Below, in pieces: positions 50,728-60,589 of a stretch of DNA of 64,000 bases. Within the stretch, counting starts at the first letter, position 1. Every line of letters starts with the position of its first letter. The stretch lies in the NCBI RefSeq assembly GCF_000001735.4, contig NC_003070.9:20259971-20323970 (forward strand). The letters are read 5' to 3'. The position numbers and the translations under genes are program-made. Under the pieces are notes generated by a model. That model saw only the letters and a program-made list of their open reading frames with translations, was not told where the DNA came from and did no database searches. Source of the DNA: Arabidopsis thaliana (lineage: Eukaryota > Streptophyta > Magnoliopsida > Brassicales > Brassicaceae).

Positions 50728-51878
50728 GCCCAAAATGGATAATTAATACTAATCTATCACTATCAATGAGATATTATTATTGGTTTGTATTTTTCTTAGA
50801 GATTACTTTATAGTAGAAAGAAAGATATATGGCGTGGCGAAGATAAGATTAATTCTTCCAATGTGCTGTACTGGTTCTTTAACTGGAAATAATGATACAA
50901 TTAATTGGGGTAGATTATATTCCTTTAAAAGAAAGAAATATTATATTCTCTTAGATATTTTCAACTACTATGTGGTTGCAATTTTTATTTCTTTTAGATA
51001 TTTTTTTTAAATGATTCTGACTATGTCCATATTAGGACCATAGTATATAATTTGAAGGCATATAGTATAGATGGGATTAAAAGAACTAAAATTTGGATTT
51101 AAACAAACTAACTCAGACGTGTGATTATATATTTGTTTAAATAGTTTTGTTACTTTGCGACCCAATTCAAATGCATAATCCGATTAAAACAATAAGATGT
51201 CTCAAGAAACAATCTAGTAAAATTTATAACCAAAAATGAAATATCAACCAAATTAGACTCTTAGAAACACATTTTAATCTCAAAGAAGTGAAGGTTACAT
51301 TCCAAGAAAATAACCACCCAGTTCTTTGAAATAGACTTCAAGTTTGAACTCTTTAGTTTCAACTACCCAGTTCGTATCGTCTTTATAATTTTAGTGAAAA
51401 TTTCGTGAAAAAAAAAGAATTTTAACCAGTGGCAATTATATCGAATGAAATTGAAAATCTTCGATTTTGAAAGTTTATTTCAAAGAACAATATTGTTTGG
51501 CAAACATAGAAATATGAGAGAAATGGATGAAGACAATCTTCATAATGTGATAGGTGCTTGCTTGACAATTCATATACATCTTAGAAAATAGAACCCTTTT
51601 CGTTTTGTAAGAAAAAGTTGACCAAAATAATATCCAAAGTTCCAAACCATGTGGGTTAAACCGTTAAGGTAAGTTGTAAAAAAAAAAACCGTTAAGGTAA
51701 ATGCGCGCGTATGATTTGTCGTGTAGTGAACTATGAATAAATGCTAAATATGGTCGGCCACTACATTATATTCTCATATTCCAGAATCCTTTGTTATATA
51801 TTGCTGTGTCGGCAATAATATGAATGACTTTGAAAAGTATACACAATAATGCAATATATATGTAAGTAATTATTTTCA
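50728..51878. other. Dehydrin promoter and left flank of the Helitron
   Basis: AT-rich DNA without a gene. A 13-base motif (ACCGTTAAGGTAA) occurs twice near 51660 and 51690. The flank ends in A at 51878, the host base expected next to a Helitron 3' end (A/T insertion). Confidence 0.5.
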
Positions 51879-51890
51879 TTAGGGAGGAGA

Positions 51891-51907
51891 CCCGCGCGTT
51901 GCACGGG
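51891..51907 (-). other. Helitron 3'-terminal hairpin
   Basis: On the minus strand CCCGTGC, AAC, GCGCGGG forms a 7-base-pair stem (one G-T pair) with a 3-base loop, 11 or 12 bases before the terminal CTAA. This is the typical Helitron termination structure. Confidence 0.9.
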
Positions 51908-52096
51908 GTGGTTTGTTTTTGGTTTTGTTAGTATGTAATTATAACTTCGATTTTTTTTACTGATCTTTGATTAAAAGGGGAATATCTTTGTTATTTGCAC
52001 CCCTCATTTTAGTTCGGCCCAAATCAAGAATAAACTAATCAACATCAATCCCAAAAAGCCCATAAAAGTTGGTCCATATCACCAGCTTAGTTTTTC

Positions 52097-53880
52097 TATA
52101 AATAGAGAGGCATCTCAAGGAAAAAAGGAGGAAGAAATCCATATTAAAACGTCTTCAAGCTCCTCAGCTCGTTCTCTAGCTCCTCTGCTCGTCCTCAAGC
52201 TTATCCGCTCGCTCTCAAGCTCCTCAGCTCGTCTTCAAGCTTCTCAGCTCGTTCTCAAGCTCCTCTGCTCGTCCTCTAGCTCCTCTGCTTGTCCTCAAGC
52301 ACTTCAGCTCGCCCTCAAGCTCCTCTGCTGGTCCTCAAGCTCCTCAACTGGTCCTCAAGCTCCTCAGCTCGTCTTTAAGCTCTCCAGCTCGTCTTTAAGT
52401 TCAGCTCGTCTTCAAGCTCCACCACTCAACGACCATCTCCTCGCCTAGCTGTCAGCTAGTCAGCTCGTCCAATTCCTCACTTAGTCGTTAGCTCGTCCCT
52501 CAAGTGCATAAATCTATCTCCTCACCTAGCTGCCAGTTCGTCCATTGACTACACAATCCGCCTATCTCGTCTCCCAGCTCGTCTATACTTTCACCAGAAC
52601 TCGATTTGTCCGGCTCGTCTCTCTACTACATTTCGTCTAGCTTGGCCCCTGGCTACCAGCTCGTCACTCAAATACTCAGTTCGTCTAACTCGTTGTCTAT
52701 CAACCAGTTCGCCTCGTAACTAAGTTCGTCCAGCTCTTCGCCTACCTGCCAGCTCGTCACACATCTGCTAGCTCGTCGCCTAGCTGCCAGCTCGTCACCA
52801 ACCTGCCACCTCCTCTCTAAACTGCCTATCTCAATATACGACCTACCTCCAACGATGACCTAGCTCACTTATTATAATATGAACTACGTATTCTGACCAA
52901 TTTTATTTGTGGTACTGTCGTTGGCCAAAACCAAAACAGAGGCTCAATAGCTTGGAAGTCCTTGGGCCTTTAAAAGTTTCAGGCGTGGCTGTTTGTAATT
53001 TATGTAATCGACTATCTCCAGATCCAATTTGAGAGGGAGTTGATTCTGTTGAAATCTATCCATCGTTTTTGCTATTTTTCCTACAAATCTATTAGATGTA
53101 AGTAAGACTTCAGATGAGTGAAATTTGAATGAATAAGAGATCTAGTTATTGAATTTCATTGTTTTCTGATTCTCGTTTCCTCATTATTTGAATATGTTTT
53201 TTTTGCAGATGGTTGAGCTAATTTGATTTGGTGGATGTTGTTTTCGCTTAATATAATTGGTGGAGGAGTGAATTTATCCTTATCATTTAGTAGAGCTTCG
53301 TCTTATTTTGTTTAATCTGTCCGTCAGTGTAAATTGGATATAGTACCTATGTGACCGTGGTAAGTATATAACAAATTTTAGCATTTCATGTTTTTATTGA
53401 TGATATCTGTTGATAAAAAATCAGTAATAAATAAATTGGAGATGGGTGGATAATGTTGTTACATGCGTAACAATACAAAGTGTGTTGTAAAACTTGTAAC
53501 GAATCCATTAAGAAATAGTGGAGAAAATTTCAAAGCTTTTGAAATATATTTGTCTGAGGTGCTACTTTGTTTCGCATTTTGCACTTCTTTTTCTTCGAAT
53601 TCTTCATTTTCACCTAATGGAATTTTAATGTTTGGAAACTTGTATTAGGTTTAATGTTAGATAAATTGTGGTGAAAAAAACATATTGTTGACTTGAGTAA
53701 GAAATGTTTGGGTTATTTACTTGCATAAGTGTCTGCTTCTAATTCAGGTTTCCAAAATATCTGGCTTTTTGTGGTGTTCACCATTCTGTTGACCTACATA
53801 AGAGTATGTAAATAGTTGTCAGTTTCTATCTTTGAAGACAATAAGCAGTTTTAACTAATTCCTGCTCATATATGGACGGT
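52097..53880 (+). ncRNA. Putative spliced noncoding transcription unit inside the Helitron
   Basis: A TATA box (TATAAATA, 52097-52104) opens a plus-strand unit with no long reading frame. Its first part is a 20-base minisatellite and related CAGCTCGTC-rich sequence. A strong donor at 53098 (GTAAGTAAG) pairs with a strong acceptor ending at 53208 (TTTTTTTTGCAG), giving a 111-base intron. A second donor at 53360 (GTAAGTATA) could pair with an acceptor ending at 53747 (TCTAATTCAG). The unit runs towards the 3' end of the helicase gene. All of this is read from signals; transcription is inferred, and the 3' end is not determined. Confidence 0.45.
52156..52425. repeat. 20-bp minisatellite in the Helitron
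   Basis: About 13 degenerate units of CAAGCTCCTCAGCTCGTCCT follow each other with a 20-base period. A 20-base period shifts reading frame each unit, so it is not a protein repeat. Looser CAGCTCGTC-like copies continue to about 52800. Confidence 0.85.
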
Positions 53881-53885
53881 CATTG

Positions 53886-56800
53886 TTAGGATTTTTTACC
53901 TGTAATTGCTGGTAGACCATTAAAAACTTCTCTGTAGACTATGTTAGTAACATACTTGCCTTCTTTTTTTTTGGATGTGTCTAGAACTGTTAGTCCTTTT
54001 GGGGATGTGACGCGTGACAAAGCAACGTATAGTTGGCCGTGGCTGAAGACTGGTTTTGGTAGATACAATGCCACTCTATTCAAGGTTTGTCCTTGGCTTT
54101 TATTTATCGTCATAGCGTAGCACATACGTACTGGAAACTGACGCCTTCTTAGAGTGAATGGATGCTTGGAATCTTGTGGTGATAGTATAATCCTTGGGAT
54201 TAACACTTTTTTCCTTTCTTTTGTTGTATCTGAAAGAATCTCAGCTTTAAGTACTTTGTCTCCCAAATGAGTTACAATAAGCCTTGTTCCATTGCATAAC
54301 CCTTCTTTTTGGTTAAGATTTCTAAGTAGCATAATTGGTACTCCAACCTTTAAGCATAGTCTATGCGCTGGTAATCCTGGAAACTCTAATGAATTTAGAT
54401 ATTCCATGGGGTATGACATCTCAAATCCTTCTTCTGTTAGTGCTTCATCCCGATCGATACTGTCAGCGCTGAAATATTCCTTTGCTAAACCAGGCACTTT
54501 AGAGAGCAAATAATCGTTGATTTCATCAACGGTTTCATTTCGTGGAGTTAAAACAGCTGTACCTTTAAGGTTCTCCAAGTCTTGAAATGTGTTTGTAAAA
54601 TCCGGAAAAACTGATCGGCATAACACCTCTAGTGGGTTTTCTGTCTCTGGTAGCAGGAGATTTTTGTCAATTATGATGTTATCTTCTTCTTGATCATCAT
54701 CTATACCATGGGTTTTTCTGGGTGCTTCTCCATCCCCTACTTGCAAAATCCATTCTGCAAATTTTATTTCCTCAGGTTGCACTCTCATATTTTGTGAAAG
54801 CAAGTATTTATGACACGACTCCCATAAATATGACCGATTTATTGCTGCGCTAACAGTTTCTTGTCTGGTTCCCTGTGGTATCACTGGTAAGATTTGTCTA
54901 AAATCACCACCTAAAAGAACTGTTTTCCCACCAAAAGTTTTGGTTAGTGCCTTTTCGTCACCCACTGACAGAATATCTCTCAATGTTCGATCTACTGCTT
55001 CGAAGGTATGGCGGTGTGCCATTGGTGCCTCATCCCAAATAATAAGATCCACTTTACTAAGTACATTGGCTAGCATTGAACCTATTTTAATATCACAAAT
55101 GGAATCCTCATGCACATTGATTGGTATCTTAAACCTTGAATGTGCAGTTCTGCCACCTGGTAGGAGTAGAGCTGCAATAGCTGATGATGCGACGGGCATG
55201 ACATTTTTTCCATTTGATCTAAGAGCAGAGATAATAGTCTTGTACAAAAATGTTTTGCCTGTGCCTCCAGCTCCATATAGAAAGAATAACTTGCCTTCTT
55301 TATTTATCACTGATTTGAGAACATCATCGTAAATTATCCGTTGCTGCTCGTTCAGCTTGCTGAATAAATTTGCATGTGTTTCTCTTGCCGAAGTAAGGAG
55401 TTGTTTAGTTCTTCCAATATTGACTTTTCTGGCTGAGGCATTTCTGGATAATCTGACAATGACTTTTCATGCTGGCGTAAGAGTGTTTCAATCTCGATCA
55501 ATGTGTATTTCTCTAGTTCTTCTGCTTTCAGTTCTAGTTGAGGGAAATTCAGAACTTTTTGCTGCTTACGGAAGACATCATCTGCCATGCTCTCCCAACA
55601 GTGACTCCACAGTTTTAGTGGTTCAGAGACCTCACAGTATATCAAGATCAAGACAAATAAGCTTCTAAGTAAGTATGATGTTGACCATTGTGCTGCTTCA
55701 TCCATTGCATCATGCCATTCTTTGTCTCCATCTAGCAACCCTCTTGTGTGACATGCTGCTTTAAAACTTTCATGTACCACACCTCCTACAGTTTTCAAAT
55801 AATCGAAACTTGTTGCACCCTTCACTTTGTTAAGCAAGATTCTAAGATAATACAAATCCCCTGCCGTTGGGAGTATGTTTACAATCCTTCCAATGTTTTC
55901 TCTCTGCTTTCTTCGAGTGTACATTTTATTTGTACTATCCCATACAAACATTGTTGGCACTTGCACGTATTTCAGCTTTCTTGCATCTTCGCATATTTTA
56001 TTCAGCTCAAAATATTCTGTCAACATGGTCCTCTCATGTCCGTAACGATATTCCACATTTTCAAGATTTTCTTCTTCTTCAAATATTGTGCTTTGTTCGC
56101 CAGGAAGGTGTAATGGTAGCCGTTGTACTGGTGGATTGTGGTGGTGAATATTGAACATAAATATCCTCCACATTGCTTCACATGCCGATAAGTAACGACA
56201 GTCGAGATACTCATTTATCTCATTTCTTGGTTTTTCCTCAAAACCATTTCCAGATCCTTGACCATTGACACTGTTTCCTTTTTGGATTATAAATGTTGCT
56301 TTATCCACTCCTTTTGTAATGTATTTGAAGAGATACTTGATAGCGCTTGACTTGTTACACCATTCTACATTGATATGAGCTTTGTACTTCTTTAGAATTT
56401 CGAGATTGTGAGGTACCACAAATCGATTATCCAGTCTGGTTTGCCCTTTCAACACATATCTTTGATCATTCCGCCGTCTATATAGGATAAATCCTGATTC
56501 ATTCATTTTTGTATGGTTTACAAATTCCCTTGGGAATTTTTTACTGCAAATTCCTTTTTCCATGCATGGAGAGGAGGGACGGTCTTTTCCACATGGTCCA
56601 TGCATCATGTGTTGCTCTACCAGTGTGTGTCCTTCAGGATCTTTATCTTTAACGGGTATTTCTGCTGAAATATACTTATCTATATCATTTGGTGTTGGCT
56701 TTTTAAGATCTCCTTGTAGCCATAGAAGTATGTGCGCATGTGGCAATCCTCGCTTTTGGAATTCAATAGTGTAGACGACTGTTTGATTAAATAGCAAAAC

Positions 56801-58180
56801 AGAGTTACTACAGATTACAAATTAATAGATAGATATAGCAACATAAATGAAATTATGTAGTTTTCTCTTACTTGCAATCGGCTTTGGGAAAAAGAGACCT
56901 TTGTTGAAGTCGGCTAACAACTCATCTAATTTTATTTTGAACACTCTGCACTCAATGTCCGGCCTAACATTCGCAGCATCATTCCCGTAAGTCTTCAAGT
57001 GTTCAGATATTTCCTCCCATTTTGGATTAGTTGTCATAGTGATAAATAAATCTGGGTTTCCATACCATCGACATATAGCCATTGCATCATGATATTTTTC
57101 AACCATGTAGCGTGGGCTGCCTGTATAGCTTGCTGGTAGTATCACTCTTTTCCCAATTGACTTAGCATCTGTGTCACCCCTTGCAACTGCATCTTTTACG
57201 TTGTTGTATTGATCAGCTCGCAACTTTTTTTGATTTAGCCTGTACCAACGTAATCGTTCTTGCTCAATCGACGTATATGCGTCCACTATATACTGATGTA
57301 GTAATCGCTTTGATCGGACAATCGTCATGCCTTCTGTCAGTCTGGTTTGAATCTAGTAGGCATAAAATTCTCTCTTGGTGATGAAAGTTCTTTTTCTAGT
57401 ATTCTCTTCACTTTCGACAACTGGTATTCCTTCGTGGAATCCAATTTCCCCATATGGAAACAAAAGAGGGTATTGTAGAGTCATAAACAAAGGGTGTAAA
57501 TCGCTTATCTGTTGTAGTCCAGATGATTTGTGATGCACTATCACATCCCTTTCCCCAATATTTTTTGAAAAATCCCCCACAATCAAACCAGCAATTTCAT
57601 CTGTTGTTGGCATATCATATTGCTTCCCTTTCTTCTTTTGGCCAATTAGCTTGATACTAAACTCCGGACAATCACCAGCTTCATATCTATCCCTTGCCTT
57701 TCTAAAAACCTTTGCCAAACAATTGAATGTATCGACTGTGGTGATAAGGTCTTTTACTATTTTCTCATTTAACTCCCCAACTTTTGTGGTCCTTTTGACT
57801 GCTGAAATTCTGTTGTGAACCTCGTTAGCTGTATCAAAGATGTAGAGTTGTAAAATTTTTGGAGGTTTTCCTTCTTCTGGCACCAACGATCCTAACTTGT
57901 GGTGATTTTGACCATGAATTCTGAAAGTGAATGGACCACCTTTGTGCATGACATTCTTATCTATTTGCGCACCCATTGACGTGAACGCAAGAATAGAATT
58001 GTATGTTCTTATATTTCGCTGGTAGTGAGGAGACTCTGTTAACAGTTTCTTCAACATTTGTGGTGGTTGTGGCTCTGGTGGTAACACATTTGTAGCAGCG
58101 TAAAACATTTCCAACTTTTTCCAATTTTCTGCTACATCCAGTACATGACACATAAGACCACCCATTCTTTTGCAGTACAT
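53886..58180 (-). pseudogene. Helitron Rep plus PIF1-type helicase, broken
   Basis: In order on the minus strand: the Helitron-like N-terminal region (58180 to 56873, with LLTESPHYQRNIRTYNSIL); a 93-base intron (56779-56871); the HUH endonuclease motif GLPHAHILLW; the two-tyrosine motif KYLFKYITKG; then the helicase (55310 to 53886) with Walker A GAGGTGKT, Walker [23 protein letters not shown] and the last motif [15 protein letters not shown]. Two lesions are visible. A TAG at 57353-57355 lies between FYAY and IQTRLTEGMT, in one continuous frame. A frameshift at about 55372-55380 separates the LLRQEKH end from the [11 protein letters not shown] frame. Each reading half is otherwise open, so decay looks recent. 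Confidence 0.85.
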
Positions 58181-59584
58181 CTAACACCTTAGCATTGCAA
58201 AGGAAATCAGCATCCTGTGACTTATGGAACATTGTAAACAAAACATTAGTAGTGATTCTTTGGAGTTAATTTTGGAACTTAATTATGTTGAATATATTTG
58301 TAATACCTGTTCATCAGTTTTAGATATGAATTTGTGAAGCTGATGAATCGATACCATTTCTTTTTTACGTATTCCAGCTGCTGTATCAGCACGTGCAATA
58401 GACTCTCCACTTTTTATACCCATCCTGCATCCATTAATAATTAAGCAATAGAAAGATTTTAAGCGTATGTGTTTATAGAAGTGAGTTATGAGAGATTTAT
58501 TGATAAGAACCTAACCTTTTGATAAACTCTTGGATTGGTTGAATGCTGCTGTAAAAAAAAAACCTTGTTGCGGGTGTGGAGTTGAGATAAAGGTTACCTT
58601 AAACAGTAAGAATGACCATATGTTATCTTTTATCTTAAAATTTGAGAGTAAAATTTGGAAATAAATCAGTTTTATCTAACCTCCAAACATCTTTGGGTTG
58701 ACGGTAGTTATTAGCATGACCGAGTAAATTGTATCACCAGAGCTAAGATGGGCACGAAAGGTTGCGGCGACATCATCCCATAGTGATAAGTAGACAATAA
58801 CAGACCTTAAAATAAAAAGACGGAAGTATCAGTTCAATTTTAAAGTTTTGTTCATTATTTATTTTTGGTTTGGAAGTGCTAGCTTACGAATCAATCCGGT
58901 ATCGCAAAACCAAACGTTGAGTAGAAGTTGGATCATTCAAGTTTGACCCTTGGACGAAAGTGATTTGGCCTACAACATCTAGATCATTTCAAAGGTGTTA
59001 TAATCATAGTTCATGTTTAAAAAATGTAAGAATCATGAAAAATATTACCAGGAAGTTCAATATTGGTGTTAGCAAGAGCTTGAAGGTTGTCAAAGTTACG
59101 TAGCATAAATTTTTCACTCTCAATTGTAGGGCCAACATCTGAAACTTCAATAATCGTTGTGGCAGGGAGAAAACGGAGGAGAAAAGGATTGTCAGTGATC
59201 TTGTAGATTTTCGTGCAACGTCCCACTTCAAACCCACTAACATTGAAGATTATGCCTTCACGCAAAACTTGGCGGAAATGTGAAGCAAGAGCTGCTGGGA
59301 TAAAAGCATGGATTACGGAGCACTATTAATGAAACAAATTAAGTGTTAGTTAGCCATCAATTACATATGAAACAAAAAAGCATTAAACATCTAAGATGAT
59401 TTACTTTTTCATCAAGTAACAGGAGGACTATGCCCATGAATTGGCCATCTTTCTTGATGTTGCGAGCATCCCAAAAACGAAGTAGGCGACCAACAACCTG
59501 TTGAGTAGAGCGACCAAGACGTAAAGCATCAAAAGCTACATAGTTTGCTTTAGAAGGAATTGCAACAACATCAACTTCAGCCAT
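57957..59584 (-). CDS. RPA1-like OB-fold protein of the Helitron, 3' end overlapping Rep
   Basis: Exon 1 (59584 to 59405) begins MAEVDVVAIPSKANYVAFDA. The second exon carries CSVIHAFIPAALASHFRQVL and NVSGFEVGRCTKIYKIT, the DUF223/RPA70 OB-fold pattern. Further exons hold VVGQITFVQGSN, RLVLRYRIDS and VIVYLSLWDDVAATFRA. The last part has a zinc-ribbon-like SYVSCTGCSRKLEKVGNVLRC then YKC, as in the RPA70 C-terminal domain. After that ribbon the frame runs into Rep sequence in another frame and stops at 57957. RPA-like genes are known cargo of plant Helitrons, presumably aiding single-strand DNA handling. The exact splice sites downstream of exon 2 were read only approximately. Confidence 0.65.
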
Positions 59585-59843
59585 TTTCAGAGTGTGTAAT
59601 ATTTTCTGGTGGAAAGTGATAATTGTGTTTGGGGGTGATGGGAGATGATGATTTTATAGTAGTTTAAAGGAAGATGTATAGGAGGTTTTTGCTTTTCTCC
59701 AGTTACAGTTTCGATTTGAGATATTAAAAGTATGAATTAAATTGCAAGTAGTGGAATTTTGTAGGAATTAAGCCATGTATTTAAGTACCTTTTAGTGAAT
59801 AACTGTTGATGTTTGAGCTTCTGGGGAAGAAAAATACGGAAAG

Positions 59844-60433
59844 CTCCAGCTCGTCTTTAAGTTCTTCAGCTCGTCTTCAAGCTCCACATCACTCAACGAC
59901 CATCTCCTCGCCTAGCTGTCAGCTAGTCAGCTCGTCCAATTCCTCACCTACTCGTCAGCTCGTCCCTCAAGTGCACAACTCATCTATCTCCTCGCCTAGC
60001 TGCCAGTTTGTCCATTGACTACACAGAAGGAGTATACTGGTTTATTTGGTTCTTTTGACTAAATCTTGGCCCGATACACCTCACTAAGTCTATTTGGTTC
60101 TTTGGCTCATGGGCTTTTTGACCAAATCGTGCCCCATACTCCAGCTCGTCTTTAAGTTCTTCAGCTCGTCTTCAAGCTCCACATCACTCAACGACCATCT
60201 CCTCGCCTAGCTGTCAGCTAGTCAGCTCGTCCAATTCCTCACCTACTCGTCAGCTCGTCCCTCAAGTGCACAACTCATCTATCTCCTCGCCTAGCTGCCA
60301 GTTCGTCCATTGACTACACAGAAGGAGTATACTGGTTTATTTGGTTCTTTTGACTAAATCTTGGCCCGATACACCTCACTAAGTCTATTTGGTTCTTTGG
60401 CTCATGGGCTTTTTGACCAAATCGTGCCCCATA
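59844..60433. repeat. 295-bp tandem duplication near the Helitron 5' end
   Basis: Two nearly identical 295-base units begin at 59844 and 60139; I noticed only one clear base difference (GCCAGTTTGTCC against GCCAGTTCGTCC). About 180 bases at the start of each also match 52384-52560 at the other end of the element, in the same orientation. The copies sit upstream of the RPA-like gene. Confidence 0.85.
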
Positions 60434-60589
60434 AACATCACTAAATCGTGCCCCATAAACATCACTAAATCTATCTCACGCATAGAAAAAAATGTGAAGA
60501 CAGAGTAAAAACATGTGGGCTCCACATTAAAAAGATGTAGTGACGTGGACACTTTTAGAGGAGAGAAAACTCTGCTATTATATATATGA

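Larger units (their letters stand above)
51879..60589 (-). mobile_element. Complete Helitron transposon, 8.7 kb
   Basis: Read on the minus strand the element begins TCATATATATAATAGCAGAG at 60589, directly after A, and ends CTCCTCCCTAA at 51879, directly before T. This is the Helitron rule: 5' TC, 3' CTRR, insertion between A and T, no target duplication. Eleven bases inside the 3' end is a GC-rich hairpin. Inside, also on the minus strand, are an RPA-like gene and a Rep plus PIF1-helicase gene. On the plus strand lie a TATA box, a minisatellite and intron-like signals. From memory the coding part is At1g54430. The coding lesions suggest that it is no longer autonomous. Confidence 0.9.

Noticed and set aside
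50316-50742. Frames of 131, 125 and 87 residues overlapping the dehydrin
   Set aside because: They are shadows of the low-complexity HIRD11 coding sequence. The dehydrin frame has the K-segment and matches a known protein.
54940-55332. 130-residue plus-strand frame inside the Helitron helicase
   Set aside because: It is antisense to the conserved Walker A/B region and has no independent signal.
56778-56797. Apparent start MLFNQTV of the 481-residue Helitron frame
   Set aside because: These codons lie in a 93-base intron. Splicing 56872 to 56778 restores continuous Rep sequence through GLPHAHILLW.
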